This document shows, piece after piece, positions 1 to 8,500 of a stretch of 64,000 nucleotides of DNA (its first letter is position 1; each line of letters begins with the position of its first letter). Position numbers and translations under genes: made by a program. The notes beneath the pieces are model-generated. The model did no database searches and was not told the origin of the DNA. It saw only the letters and a list, made by a program, of their open reading frames with translations. This stretch comes from Alphaproteobacteria bacterium (GTDB lineage: Bacteria > Pseudomonadota > Alphaproteobacteria > Micavibrionales > Micavibrionaceae), in NCBI GenBank assembly GCA_021775955.1, contig JAJFGU010000004.1:248001-312000 (forward strand), given 5' to 3'.

Positions 1-1
1 A

Positions 2-757
2 CCCAAAATAGCAATCATCATCTCTGATTACGGCCTGTCCGAGCGCGCGTCAAAGCTGACCTTGAACTCATTGCCTGCCGCCGTCACATTGCTTTTATCT
101 CCCTACAGCACCGCTCCGGAAGACTGGCAAAAAAAGGCCCGAAAATCCGGCCATGAGCTATGGATGGGAACGCCCTTTGAAACCGCCGATTACCCGTTCC
201 ATGATCCCGGCCCGCGCACGATGCTCAGCACCGCCAGCCTCAAATACAATCAGGACACCTTAAAATGGAATCTGGCGCGTACAACCGGCTATGCAGGCGT
301 TGCCGGCAAGACCGATTATCTCTTCGCCGGGGCGACGTCTTTGCTCCAGCCGATCATTAAATTCGTTTACGGACGCGGGCTTGGCTATCTTGAACTCAAC
401 CCCGGTAAAACCGCCGATGTCGAAACCATGGCGGTCACAGCCAATGCCGCCTATGCGAAAGTCGACGTCATCATCAATGAAAGCCTTGGTGCAAGTGAAG
501 GCAGCCCGCTGAAGAAAATTGAATTCATCGCCGAGCAAAAGGGCCACGCCATCGGCGTTTTAAATCCGCATATATCCAGCCTGCGCGATATCAAAACCTG
601 GCTGACAACGTTAGAGAGCAAAGGCTTTCAACTGGTGCCGGTTTCCGTGATCGCCGGACAAGGGATTAAAGATAAACCCTATACGCCGCCCAGCGTGACG
701 GAGACAACGCCCGCAGAAACACCACACGCAGCCCCGGCAAATGACAACCATCATTGA
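2..757 (+). CDS. divergent polysaccharide deacetylase family protein (YibQ/DUF610 type), 5' end missing
   Basis: The reading frame is open from base 2, so the start lies upstream of the window; a TTG at 62 is not needed as a start. The first visible residues (KIAIIISDYGLS) carry the Asp of the deacetylase-like NodB fold, followed by 'LPAAVTLLLSPYS', typical of the periplasmic YibQ/DUF610 family. The last residues are low complexity. In alphaproteobacteria this family commonly sits between a C-terminal processing protease and rppH; the rppH neighbour is present here and overlaps this gene by 17 nt, implying co-transcription. The precise substrate of the family is not established, so the role in envelope polysaccharide turnover is inferred. 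Confidence 0.85.
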   Translation, partial: PKIAIIISDYGLSERASKLTLNSLPAAVTLLLSPYSTAPEDWQKKARKSGHELWMGTPFETADYPFHDPGPRTMLSTASLKYNQDTLKWNLARTTGYAGVAGKTDYLFAGATSLLQPIIKFVYGRGLGYLELNPGKTADVETMAVTANAAYAKVDVIINESLGASEGSPLKKIEFIAEQKGHAIGVLNPHISSLRDIKTWLTTLESKGFQLVPVSVIAGQGIKDKPYTPPSVTETTPAETPHAAPANDNHH

Positions 758-1229
758 TAAAGACTCCCTACCCTACCGTCCCTGCGTCGGTATAGCGTTG
801 TTTAACAAAGACGGTCTGGTTTTTGTGGGGCAGCGCATCGACACACCCGGCGCGTGGCAAATGCCGCAGGGCGGGATTGATGAAGGCGAAGATATCGAGG
901 CCGCAGCCCTGCGCGAGCTCAAGGAAGAAATCGGCACCAACAAAGCGGAAATTATAAAAATTGCCGATGAAAAACTGACCTATGATTTACCCGATGAATT
1001 GCTAGGCAAGCTCTGGAACGGCCAATATCGCGGCCAGATACAAACATGGGTTGCCGCGCGCTTTACCGGTGAAGACAGCGATATCGACCTCACCGCCGAT
1101 GATCGCCCCGAATTCTCAAGCTGGCAATGGGTCCCGCTCGAAAAAACCATTGATCTGATTGTTCCATTTAAAACAGATGCTTACCGAAAAGTTATTGACA
1201 TGTTTAGAAGTGTTATGATAAATATATAG
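741..1229 (+). CDS. rppH: RNA 5'-pyrophosphohydrolase, Nudix family
   Basis: This 162-residue protein has a full Nudix box (GGIDEGEDIEAAALREL then KEEIG, about residues 43-65) in the G-X5-E-X7-REL-X-EE-X-G order. The start 'YRPCVGIALFNKDGLVFVGQR' and the downstream 'WQMPQGG' are characteristic of RppH (NudH), which removes pyrophosphate from triphosphorylated mRNA 5' ends and triggers RNase E decay. Length matches the family. The ATG lies inside the end of the deacetylase gene, so translation is probably coupled. The last residues (VMINI) are AT-rich, perhaps altered by the ORFan that follows. Confidence 0.93.
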   Translation: MTTIIDKDSLPYRPCVGIALFNKDGLVFVGQRIDTPGAWQMPQGGIDEGEDIEAAALRELKEEIGTNKAEIIKIADEKLTYDLPDELLGKLWNGQYRGQIQTWVAARFTGEDSDIDLTADDRPEFSSWQWVPLEKTIDLIVPFKTDAYRKVIDMFRSVMINI

Positions 1230-1250
1230 CTCTTTGATAAGGAAAAACTG

Positions 1251-1625
1251 ATGCCTATTGACCACGATCTAGATTTTTATAGACGACAAATACAGGATGC
1301 ATGTGACCTTAAACTAACTGACTATAAAGGAAATCCGGTTAGTATCAGAGCCCTGGCTGATGAGGAAAAACTGATGCCTTCTATTGACCACCACCTAGGT
1401 GTTTACGAAAAACTAATAGAGAATACATATCACGTTAAACTCAGTACCTATAAAGAAGATCCGGATAGTTGCAGAGCCAAGGTCATAAGCAATACTCTCG
1501 TTAATGGCTCTCGTTACTTCTACGTAGATGGCGCAACACCTATGTTGATGCTATATAATATGGATTTGGCTTTACAAAATAGCGCAATCCAACAAGTCCC
1601 CGCTCCCATACACGCACTCAACTAG
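1251..1625 (+). CDS. hypothetical protein with internal tandem duplication
   Basis: No family is recognised in this 124-residue, AT-rich gene. Residues 1-41 and 42-82 are an imperfect tandem repeat: 'MPIDHDLDFYRRQIQDACDL' aligns with 'MPSIDHHLGVYEKLIENTYH', and 'TDYKGNPVSIRA' with 'STYKEDPDSCRA'. The duplicated DNA unit is 123 bp and includes the ribosome-binding stretch GGAAAAACTG before the ATG. That stretch now encodes 'EEKL' before an internal Met at 1374, so a second start may still work. The gene ends 7 bp from the convergent tolB stop. It looks like a recently acquired or evolving ORFan. Confidence 0.6.
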   Translation: MPIDHDLDFYRRQIQDACDLKLTDYKGNPVSIRALADEEKLMPSIDHHLGVYEKLIENTYHVKLSTYKEDPDSCRAKVISNTLVNGSRYFYVDGATPMLMLYNMDLALQNSAIQQVPAPIHALN

Positions 1626-1632
1626 TAGACAT

Positions 1633-3030
1633 CTAAGGATTAAGCGGTGACCACGCCGGATCTGACCCATCCCGCGGCGTTTGCAACCATCTCTCATTAT
1701 ACCCCGTAATATCGATCGTATAGAGCTTGGCCTGGCGCATTTCACCGCGCGCACCAACCGGGCGTTCTTTAAAATACGTCAGCACGCGCCCATTGGGCGA
1801 CCAGCTCGGCCCCTCAACATGATAGGCATTGGTAATCAGGCGCTCGCCGCTGCCGTCTGGCCTTATCACGCCGATATAAAACTTCTTCTGATACATCCGG
1901 GTAAAGGCAATAAGATCGCCACGCGGCGACCACACCGGATTGGCGTAACGCCCCTTGCCAAAGGTAATGCGGTGCAACCCGCTGCCATCATTGTTCATCA
2001 CGTAAAGCTGCTGCGAGCCACCACGATCAGACTCAAACACAATCCGCTTGCCATCCGGCGCATAAGACGGCGCGGTATCAATCGCCGAGTTCTGTGTAAT
2101 ACGCCGCAGCTTGCGACTGGCCAGCTCCATCTCATAAACATCGCTATTGCCGTTTTTGGCGATACTCATCACCACTTTGCGGCCATCGGGCGAAAAGCGC
2201 GGAGAAAAGCTCATACCCGGGAAATCGCCGAGAACCTCATGACGTCCGGTATCGATATTGTAAAGATAAACCCGCGCCTTGTTGCGCTCATAGGACATAT
2301 AGGTGATTTGCTGCGTCACCGGTGAAAAGCGCGGCGTCAAAACAAGCGCCCGCCCATCGGTCAGATAGCGGTGATTTTCGCCGTCCTGATCCATAATCGC
2401 CAGCCGCTTGATCCGTCTTTGCGGCGGGCCATGCTCGGAAATATAAACAATCCGGGTATCGAAATAGCCCTGTTCCCCGGTCAGGCGTTTGTATATTTCA
2501 TCAGAAATAATATGGCCGATGCGCCGCCAGTTATCATCCGACGTCATATAGGCCATGCCGATAATCTGCTTTTGTGAAAACACATCCCAGAGGCGGAATT
2601 CGACCCGCGCGCGACCGTCAGAATTGCGGGTTACGCTACCGGTAACCATGGCCTGCGCGCCCGTGGCCCGCCACTCGCCAAAGCGCACGCCGTCTCTATT
2701 AATCGATTCAGTATCCTGAACGAACGCTTGCGGGTTCACCGGTTTAAACAACCCCGAGCCGTCAAGATTGCTGGAAATAATTTGCGGAAGCTTCACAGCC
2801 ATTTCCTGGTTCTGGCCACCGCTGGAATAAAACGGCGTCACCGCAATCGGCATCGGCTCGACCACGCCGCGATCCATCACTATCCGCAACTCGGCGCTGG
2901 CGACCTGTGGCGATGAAAACAAAACGATAAAAGCCAGCAGCCATACCGTCATCCTGAAGGGCTTTAGCCCTGAAGGATCTAAATTCTTCAACGCAGGCGT
3001 TTCAGAATGACAACCATAAATTTTCTTCAT
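1633..3030 (-). CDS. tolB: Tol-Pal system periplasmic protein TolB
   Basis: TolB is a periplasmic beta-propeller protein linking the Tol inner-membrane motor to Pal. The N-terminal domain ('[21 protein letters not shown]') is followed by WD40-like PD40 repeats ('[12 protein letters not shown]', '[15 protein letters not shown]', '[15 protein letters not shown]', '[14 protein letters not shown]'). The start at 3030 was chosen because TAGGAA lies 9 nt upstream and tolA ends 10 bp before it. With that start the first 28 residues include about 21 encoded by a dispersed palindrome (2948-3011) placed just before the hydrophobic signal core '[18 protein letters not shown]'. An alternative ATG at 2952, at the edge of the palindrome, would give a normal short signal peptide but has a poor ribosome site. 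Product is 465 residues; no pal gene follows. Confidence 0.95.
   Translation of the reverse strand: MKKIYGCHSETPALKNLDPSGLKPFRMTVWLLAFIVLFSSPQVASAELRIVMDRGVVEPMPIAVTPFYSSGGQNQEMAVKLPQIISSNLDGSGLFKPVNPQAFVQDTESINRDGVRFGEWRATGAQAMVTGSVTRNSDGRARVEFRLWDVFSQKQIIGMAYMTSDDNWRRIGHIISDEIYKRLTGEQGYFDTRIVYISEHGPPQRRIKRLAIMDQDGENHRYLTDGRALVLTPRFSPVTQQITYMSYERNKARVYLYNIDTGRHEVLGDFPGMSFSPRFSPDGRKVVMSIAKNGNSDVYEMELASRKLRRITQNSAIDTAPSYAPDGKRIVFESDRGGSQQLYVMNNDGSGLHRITFGKGRYANPVWSPRGDLIAFTRMYQKKFYIGVIRPDGSGERLITNAYHVEGPSWSPNGRVLTYFKERPVGARGEMRQAKLYTIDITGYNERWLQTPRDGSDPAWSPLNP
2948..3011. repeat. dispersed palindromic repeat (GTCATCCTGAAGG family), copy 1, inside tolB
   Basis: A 64-bp unit begins GTCATCCTGAAGG, continues through CTGAAGGATCTAAATTCTTC and ends TTTCAGAATGAC. 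It is nearly identical to the copy at 7910-7972. This copy is read through in frame as part of the N-terminal leader of TolB. In-frame palindromic elements are known from Rickettsia (RPEs); kinship with those is inferred only from behaviour. Confidence 0.85.
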
Positions 3031-3040
3031 ACTCAAATTC

Positions 3041-3922
3041 CTACAACATGTCGCTGGGATTAAACTCAATAATCGTGGTCTTCCATTCCTCATATTTATT
3101 TGGCGGGAATTGCAGCGGCGCACATCTTGGATTTCGGAGCGCCCGCAGCGCCGCATCCGCCGCCGCCTGGAAATAACTATCCTGAGTATAACGCCCCTGG
3201 TTCATAATTGTAGCCTGCTGCACCGTTCGATCGGGATTCATTAACAACCTTACTTCAACGATTTGCTTTTCCGCATCCTTGGTGCCGATGGGAATGTTCC
3301 AGCACGGCATCAGGCCGCGCTTGACCGCATCCATCTCGCTGATGGTCAGGCGATCCGCCAGCCGGGCAATCTGCGATATCTGGCTGGCTGTCACCTGATC
3401 GGGCTGCGCAGCTTGTTCTGCGGCTTCCGTATCCGGCGTTAAATTACGCAAAAGACTGGCAAAATCATTCTGCTTTGGCGCAGCCACCTTTTTTGCAGGG
3501 GGCTTCGGCTTTTTCGGCGGCGGTTTTTTAAGCTCCACCTTCTTCAAAGGTTTGGGCGGCGGCACAGCTTCACGCGGCTCGGCCACAGCATCTTTCACAT
3601 CAGGCGGTTTTGGCTTGGTTAAATCCGGCGGCGCTTCGGCTGTCATTTTCGGCGGAGACGGATTTTCCTGCGGTTTCGCCTCCATTTTTTCGGGATCGGC
3701 TTTTTTCGGCGGCGATGGTTTATTGCTCTGGGTCAGCTCATCAATATCGACAATTTCAACGCTGATGGGATTGCTGACAATAATGCGGTCCTTGGCCAAA
3801 AACGGCAGGCTCATACTGAGCAGAACAATCACAGCCACATGAAACAGCACAGACACAACAAGCGAGCCGCTCATCGCCGCATCAAATTCGAACAAACCGC
3901 CATTCATATGGGCTGCGCTCAT
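3041..3922 (-). CDS. tolA: cell envelope integrity protein TolA (TonB-like transducer)
   Basis: TolA spans the periplasm and transmits proton-motive-force energy from TolQR to TolB/Pal. The 293-residue protein has a single N-terminal membrane segment (about 20-42, '[21 protein letters not shown]'). A long Pro/Lys/Glu-rich spacer ('[12 protein letters not shown]') follows, then a C-terminal TonB/TolA domain with '[20 protein letters not shown]' and '[17 protein letters not shown]'. The spacer is proline-rich rather than the long Ala-helix of enterobacterial TolA, as usual in alphaproteobacteria. It is 15 bp downstream of tolR and 10 bp upstream of tolB. Confidence 0.93.
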   Translation of the reverse strand: MSAAHMNGGLFEFDAAMSGSLVVSVLFHVAVIVLLSMSLPFLAKDRIIVSNPISVEIVDIDELTQSNKPSPPKKADPEKMEAKPQENPSPPKMTAEAPPDLTKPKPPDVKDAVAEPREAVPPPKPLKKVELKKPPPKKPKPPAKKVAAPKQNDFASLLRNLTPDTEAAEQAAQPDQVTASQISQIARLADRLTISEMDAVKRGLMPCWNIPIGTKDAEKQIVEVRLLMNPDRTVQQATIMNQGRYTQDSYFQAAADAALRALRNPRCAPLQFPPNKYEEWKTTIIEFNPSDML

Positions 3923-3937
3923 TACTACCTGCTCTCT

Positions 3938-4384
3938 TTATTTTCCATGGGGCTCGGAAATCAGGGCCACCTTGTTAAACCCGGCCCCGTTCACAGCGCC
4001 GATCACCTCCATGATTTTGCCGTAGGAAATGCCCTGATCGCCTCTGATATAAATCCGCCGATCTGTCTGGCCTTCGGTCATGGCTGAGAGCAGCGGGATC
4101 AGCTTGCCTTTCTTCACTTCGGTTTCACCGATATAAATGCTGCCGTCATCAATAACGGTGATCTCAATCGGCTTGTTGTCTTCCTCGGCAATCGGCTTGG
4201 CTTCGGAATTGGGAAGATCAACCGGCACTCCGGACGTGAGCAAAGGCGCCGCGACCATAAACACAATCAGCAGCACCAGCATCACATCGACCATCGGCGT
4301 GACATTAATCTCCGCCATTGGCCGGAACGTGCCGCCGGTGCGGCGTCCTCGCGCTCTTGTCTTTGTGGTAAGAGAAGCAGACAT
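3938..4384 (-). CDS. tolR: Tol-Pal system protein TolR (ExbD/TolR family)
   Basis: This 148-residue ExbD/TolR protein has the typical 'MAEINVTPMVDVMLVLLIVFMVAAP' region (about 23-47), including the membrane Asp that conducts protons with TolQ. A periplasmic domain follows, ending 'YGKIMEVIGAVNGAGFNKVALI'. The start codon directly abuts the tolQ stop, so the two are very likely translationally coupled. It forms the stator of the Tol motor with TolQ. Confidence 0.95.
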   Translation of the reverse strand: MSASLTTKTRARGRRTGGTFRPMAEINVTPMVDVMLVLLIVFMVAAPLLTSGVPVDLPNSEAKPIAEEDNKPIEITVIDDGSIYIGETEVKKGKLIPLLSAMTEGQTDRRIYIRGDQGISYGKIMEVIGAVNGAGFNKVALISEPHGK

Positions 4385-5128
4385 TTATGCGGCCTTTCTG
4401 CTGTCAGGCTCCTGATTATCCAGATGGCGCGACAAGATCGCCGTAAACTCATCGGTAAAAGCCTCAAGCCGGTCGGCATAGCGGTTCAGTCCATTGGAAA
4501 AAACATTATACCCAATCACGGCTGGAATCGCTGCCACCAGCCCCAAAGCTGTGGCAAACAAAGCCTCTGCAATTCCCGGCGCGACAACCGCCAGCGACGT
4601 GTTATTGGTGCTGGCAATCGCGGAAAAGCTGTTCATAATTCCCCACACCGTGCCAAATAACCCTATGAATGGCCCGCTTGATCCGACACTGGCCAAAAAT
4701 GTCATCCCGCGCTCCAGCGCATTCATCTCGCGACCAATAGTCACGGACATCGCCCGCTCCACGCGTTGCTTAAGGCTCGCCTGCATGCTTTCTTTGGCCG
4801 GAACCCCACCGGCAACCCCGGCATGCCATTCATCCATCCCGGCGGAAAAAGTGCGCAGCATCGCATCGCCCTGGCTGTTTTTAACGCGCTCATAGATTTT
4901 ATCCAGCGGCTCGCCCGACCAGAAAGAATCCTCGAATTTATTGGCGCGGCGATTGAGACGCTTTAACGTGTTGCGCTTGGAAAAAATTATCGACCAGCTC
5001 CACAGCGAGGCAAAAATCAAAACCATCATCACCAGCTTCACAATCATATCCGCCTGGAGAAACAGCGCCCAGGCGCTCATATCATGGGCGTAACTGCCCA
5101 GATCTACCGTTTCAACTGCACTTGCCAT
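4385..5128 (-). CDS. tolQ: Tol-Pal system protein TolQ (MotA/TolQ/ExbB family)
   Basis: TolQ is the proton-channel motor subunit at the inner membrane. The 247-residue sequence shows the first membrane segment ('IVKLVMMVLIFASLWSWSII') and the cytoplasmic loop. The diagnostic core is 'LASVGSSGPFIGLFGTVWGIMNSF' and 'VAPGIAEALFATALGLVAAIPAVIGYN', which form TM2 and TM3. It lies 2 bp downstream of ybgC and directly abuts tolR, the standard ybgC-tolQ-tolR-tolA-tolB order. Confidence 0.96.
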   Translation of the reverse strand: MASAVETVDLGSYAHDMSAWALFLQADMIVKLVMMVLIFASLWSWSIIFSKRNTLKRLNRRANKFEDSFWSGEPLDKIYERVKNSQGDAMLRTFSAGMDEWHAGVAGGVPAKESMQASLKQRVERAMSVTIGREMNALERGMTFLASVGSSGPFIGLFGTVWGIMNSFSAIASTNNTSLAVVAPGIAEALFATALGLVAAIPAVIGYNVFSNGLNRYADRLEAFTDEFTAILSRHLDNQEPDSRKAA

Positions 5129-5130
5129 AT

Positions 5131-5553
5131 TTAACCTTCCAAAAATGTCTTAAATTCATTACGCAAAACCTCAGGAATTCGTACCGCTTTTTTTGTATCC
5201 GCATTTACACAAACCAATGTTACATCCATTTCAAACAATATGGCCTCTTCATCCTTGTCATTCAAATGGTAAATAGATTGCGCCATTACAAGAGAGCTGT
5301 TTTTAACGACCCTGACACCTGTTTTAATACGAAGGCGCTCTTCAAACAATGCAGGTTTTAAATAATCGGCCTCTATATGCCGAACAACGAATACAGTGCC
5401 ATATTCAGCCTTCAACGAGGTGTTCGTAAACCCCAAATCATGCAAAAATTCTGTCCGCCCACGCTCACAAAAACTCAGGAAATTCGGATGAAAAACGATT
5501 CCATCCGCATCGGTGTCTTCGTAATAAACGCGTATGTCGAGGGAATGGGTCAT
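5131..5553 (-). CDS. ybgC: tol-pal associated acyl-CoA thioesterase YbgC
   Basis: This 140-residue hotdog-fold thioesterase starts 'MTHSLDIRVYYEDTDADGIVFHPNFLSFCERGRTEF'. The Tyr-x-Asp-Thr-Asp motif and following His match the YbgC/4-hydroxybenzoyl-CoA thioesterase active site. It hydrolyses acyl-CoA esters in the cytoplasm; its link to the Tol system is by conserved operon position and is not mechanistically settled. It is the first gene of the tol operon, with a palindromic repeat directly upstream. Confidence 0.93.
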   Translation of the reverse strand: MTHSLDIRVYYEDTDADGIVFHPNFLSFCERGRTEFLHDLGFTNTSLKAEYGTVFVVRHIEADYLKPALFEERLRIKTGVRVVKNSSLVMAQSIYHLNDKDEEAILFEMDVTLVCVNADTKKAVRIPEVLRNEFKTFLEG

Positions 5554-5570
5554 TAATACATTTCTAAACC

Positions 5571-5651
5571 GTCATTGCGAGCGCAGCGAAGCAATCCAGT
5601 CTTACCGATATAATCTTTGGATTGCCGCGTCACTTCGTTCCTCGCAATGAC
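5571..5651. repeat. dispersed palindromic repeat (GTCATTGCGAGC family), copy 1
   Basis: The unit runs from GTCATTGCGAGCGCAGCGAA to CCTCGCAATGAC with an internal pair GCAATCCAG/GGATTGC. Related copies are at 23420-23586 and 44940-45017. It lies upstream of ybgC and downstream of the membrane ORFan. Confidence 0.85.
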
Positions 5652-5684
5652 AATCTGTGTTTATCCGTGTTCATCTGTGGTTTC

Positions 5685-6122
5685 TTATTCCTTCAAAGGA
5701 AAAACCAAATCTATCAAAAAAGCAAACGCAAACATAACGGGGGCTATTACTATAGTGGCTATAGGGCTAACAAATGAAGCGGATCCCCACATCATGCCTA
5801 TTGCCAATGGAACCGATATATAGAATTCATCAAACCATCTCACAGCCAAAAACAAACACGCCCAAGCAAAAGCTGTAACCCATATAATGTCTAGCAAGAA
5901 GGCCATTAAACCAAATGCTACAGCCCTTCCTTTTTGTGACCTTCCATCATAGTTATTCATGGCCCTCGCGATAGGCCAGATCAGAATATACAGGATAGTA
6001 AAAGCAAAAGGATTTTTGTTAGCCAGCATTGAGCGCTCATAAAAAGATACATTCAAAGCTTTCATCGCATGTGAAAACCCTAGAAATATATAAGCGATGC
6101 AAAAACTAATAATAATTTCCAT
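5685..6122 (-). CDS. hypothetical multi-pass membrane protein
   Basis: The family of this 145-residue AT-rich gene is not recognised. About four hydrophobic segments are visible: 'MEIIISFCIAYIFLGFSHA', 'FAFTILYILIWPIAR', 'AVAFGLMAFLLDIIWVTAFAWACLFL', and a C-terminal 'PIATIVIAPVMFAFAFLIDLVF'. The start is 4 bp after the ruvB stop on the same strand, so it may be co-transcribed with ruvAB. Its base composition differs from ruvB, which suggests insertion into the ruvB-ybgC interval. Confidence 0.65.
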   Translation of the reverse strand: MEIIISFCIAYIFLGFSHAMKALNVSFYERSMLANKNPFAFTILYILIWPIARAMNNYDGRSQKGRAVAFGLMAFLLDIIWVTAFAWACLFLAVRWFDEFYISVPLAIGMMWGSASFVSPIATIVIAPVMFAFAFLIDLVFPLKE

Positions 6123-6126
6123 TTTT

Positions 6127-7158
6127 CTAATCCAACATATCCATCTGCGCGGTGTTCTTCGGTTTCAACCCCAAATATTTAAACCCCTTACTCGACAGCG
6201 CCCGTCCGCGCGGGGTGCGCTGGACCAGGCCCTGCTGCATCAAATACGGCTCGATCACATCCTCGATCATGTCGCGTTGCTCGGATAGCACGGCGGCAAT
6301 GGTTTCAACTCCAACCGGGCCGCCGCCATAATTCTCGGCAATACACGATAAATACCGCCGGTCCATGGAATCCAGACCCGTGCCATCAACATCCAGCCGT
6401 TTTAGCGCCGCATCAACCGCTTTTTTGCCCACGGAAGATTCCCCTTGCGTAAAGTCCCGCACCCGCCGTGTTAAGCGCCCGGCAATCCGTGGCGTGCCGC
6501 GTGAGCGCTTTGCAATCTCCAGCGCACCGTCATCATCCATGTTCATATCAATCAGCTTTGCGGTGCGCGCGACAATCTGCTGCAGCTCCCCGGCCTCATA
6601 AAATTCCAGCCGCAACGGTATCCCAAACCGGTCCCTAAGCGGATTGGTCAGCAAACCAGAGCGCGTTGTCGCCCCGACCAGGGTAAACGGCACCAAATCA
6701 ATCTGCACCGAGCGCGCCGCCGGACCTTCACCGATAATCAGATCAAGCTTGCGATCTTCCATCGCCGGATACAAAATTTCCTCAATCACGTTATGCAGCC
6801 GGTGGATCTCGTCGATAAACAACACGTCGCCAGGCTGGAGATTGGTCAAAATCGCCGCCAGATCGCCCGATTTGGCAATCACCGGGCCCGAGGTCGCACG
6901 AAACCCAACGCCGAGCTCACGCGCGATAATCTGCGCCAGCGTCGTCTTGCCCAGCCCCGGCGGGCCAAACAGCAGCACATGATCCATGGAATCGCCGCGC
7001 GATTTCGCCGCCTCGACAAAGACCCGCAAATTGGCGCGCAAGCCCTCCTGGCCGATAAATTCATCCAGCGTGAGCGGCCGCAGCGGGTTCTCTGCCGTGC
7101 TCTCAAATGCCCGCTGCTCGCGCTCTAATTCGGGGTTTTTTTCTAATGGTTTTGTCAT
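6127..7158 (-). CDS. ruvB: Holliday junction branch migration helicase RuvB
   Basis: RuvB is the hexameric AAA+ motor of the RuvAB branch migration complex. The 343-residue protein shows Walker [10 protein letters not shown] (65-73), Walker B '[10 protein letters not shown]' (about 112-121), the sensor-1 region '[10 protein letters not shown]', and the C-terminal winged helix ('[15 protein letters not shown]'). Length is normal. A palindromic repeat separates it from ruvA, but all ruv genes run in one direction. Confidence 0.97.
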   Translation of the reverse strand: MTKPLEKNPELEREQRAFESTAENPLRPLTLDEFIGQEGLRANLRVFVEAAKSRGDSMDHVLLFGPPGLGKTTLAQIIARELGVGFRATSGPVIAKSGDLAAILTNLQPGDVLFIDEIHRLHNVIEEILYPAMEDRKLDLIIGEGPAARSVQIDLVPFTLVGATTRSGLLTNPLRDRFGIPLRLEFYEAGELQQIVARTAKLIDMNMDDDGALEIAKRSRGTPRIAGRLTRRVRDFTQGESSVGKKAVDAALKRLDVDGTGLDSMDRRYLSCIAENYGGGPVGVETIAAVLSEQRDMIEDVIEPYLMQQGLVQRTPRGRALSSKGFKYLGLKPKNTAQMDMLD

Positions 7159-7178
7159 TATCTTTGCAAACCATAATT

Positions 7179-7253
7179 GTCATTTCGAGCAAATGCGAGA
7201 AATCTCATTTTTGTATCAGGAGATTCCTCCGCGCTACGCGCGTTCGGAATGAC
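7179..7253. repeat. dispersed palindromic repeat (GTCATTTCGAGC family), copy 1
   Basis: The unit starts GTCATTTCGAGCAAATGCG, contains GAGAAATCTCAT and ends TTCGGAATGAC. Its left half matches the copy at 21799-21877. It lies between ruvB and ruvA. Confidence 0.8.
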
Positions 7254-7264
7254 ATAAAAAATAT

Positions 7265-7879
7265 TCATGCGCTTAACTCCTTCAGAGCTTCGCGGATGAG
7301 CTCTTCCAGATTGTCATTCGCCTTGCCCTTCGCATTCATCACCGCGCTATAGGCGTCCGCGCGGCCATACCCCAGATTAATCAGTGCCGAGACGGCGTCT
7401 TTATCTAAACTATCACTTGAAGTATCATCTTTAATATCCTGATATTTCTGTGTTTTCTTCGCCTGTCCTAACTCAATATTCGCCGCCTTGTCTTTGAGCT
7501 CGGTCAATATCCGCGCCGCCAGTTTTGGCCCGACCCCGTCAGCCTGAGTCAGTGCCGCCTTGTCCTGCGCCGCAATCACCAGCGCCAGCTTATCTACCGG
7601 GCACGCCGCCAGAATAGAAAAAGCCGCCTTGGCACCGACGCCCTGCACGGAGTTTAACAATCTAAACCAGCTCTGCTCGCTGGCTTCCGCAAACCCGATC
7701 AACGTAATCGCGTCCTCGCGCACATGGGTATCGATCAGCAGCGAGGCCGGATCGCCCTTATTCCCGATAGCCGCCAATGTCCGCGCGCTGGCCTGCACCA
7801 GATAGCCAACGCCGCCGACATCAAGGATGACGCTGTTGCCTTCGATATTGTCAATGACGCCGGAAAGTTTTCCAATCAT
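7265..7879 (-). CDS. ruvA: Holliday junction branch migration protein RuvA
   Basis: RuvA binds the four-way junction as a tetramer and loads RuvB. The 204-residue sequence has the OB-fold N-terminus ('MIGKLSGVIDNIEGNSVILDVGGVGYLV'), helix-hairpin-helix motifs ('LLNSVQGVGAKAAFSIL' and 'QADGVGPKLAARILTEL') and the C-terminal RuvB-contact domain ('DAVSALINLGYGRADAYSAV'). Length and domain order are standard. Confidence 0.96.
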   Translation of the reverse strand: MIGKLSGVIDNIEGNSVILDVGGVGYLVQASARTLAAIGNKGDPASLLIDTHVREDAITLIGFAEASEQSWFRLLNSVQGVGAKAAFSILAACPVDKLALVIAAQDKAALTQADGVGPKLAARILTELKDKAANIELGQAKKTQKYQDIKDDTSSDSLDKDAVSALINLGYGRADAYSAVMNAKGKANDNLEELIREALKELSA

Positions 7880-7909
7880 CTTTTTATTCTGTCTTCCCTT
7901 AGTCGCAAT

Positions 7910-7972
7910 GTCATCCTGAAGGGCTTGTCCCTGAAGGATCTAGATTCTTCAACGCAAGCGTTTCAGAATGAC
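7910..7972. repeat. dispersed palindromic repeat (GTCATCCTGAAGG family), copy 2, at ruvC 3' end
   Basis: This is the second copy of the tolB repeat, differing at only a few positions (GGCTTGTCCCTGAAGG against GGCTTTAGCCCTGAAGG). The ruvC stop codon (7963-7965) lies within it. Confidence 0.85.
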
Positions 7973-8457
7973 ATTTGTTGTTTTACCATACTACTTCCAT
8001 GATGCGCGTGGGTAATCGCCACGGCAAGGGCGTCCGCTTCATCCTCGCCAATCGCTCCACAGGCGGGCAGCAGCGTACGTATCATCATTCCCATCTGGTT
8101 CTTATCGGCATGCCCCGCGCCAACAATCGATTTTTTGATCTTGTTGGCTGCGTATTCGGCGACCGGAATGCCGTAGAGCGCCGGAACGGTAAGGCAAACC
8201 CCGCGCGCCTGCCCCAATTTGAGCGCCGAAGCCGGGTTGCGGTTGACAAAGGTTTCCTCGACGGCTGCGCTATCGGGTGCGCTTTGCTCCATGATTTTGG
8301 CTAGCTCTTTATGAAGGTGAGAAAGCCGCTGCGCCAAGGAATCCGCCGGGTTGGTTTTAATCAACCCGCATCCAATGAATTGGAGCGCATGCCCTTCGCT
8401 TTGAATAATCCCCCAGCCTGTCTTCTGCAGACCCGGGTCAATGCCGAGAATAATCAT
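7963..8457 (-). CDS. ruvC: crossover junction endodeoxyribonuclease RuvC
   Basis: RuvC is the Holliday-junction resolvase. Catalytic acidic residues are visible: Asp7 in 'MIILGIDPG', Glu67/68 in 'AAVEETFVNRNP', and Asp139/Asp142 in 'EDEADALAVAITHAHH'. The 164-residue length is normal, but the last residues ('KQQMSF') and the TGA stop are supplied by a dispersed palindromic repeat, so the original C-terminus may have been replaced. The gene precedes ruvA and ruvB on the same strand. Confidence 0.96.
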   Translation of the reverse strand: MIILGIDPGLQKTGWGIIQSEGHALQFIGCGLIKTNPADSLAQRLSHLHKELAKIMEQSAPDSAAVEETFVNRNPASALKLGQARGVCLTVPALYGIPVAEYAANKIKKSIVGAGHADKNQMGMMIRTLLPACGAIGEDEADALAVAITHAHHGSSMVKQQMSF

Positions 8458-8500
8458 GAGGGAAGTGTAACTGAATCTTAGGAACGGAACAAGAACATAC

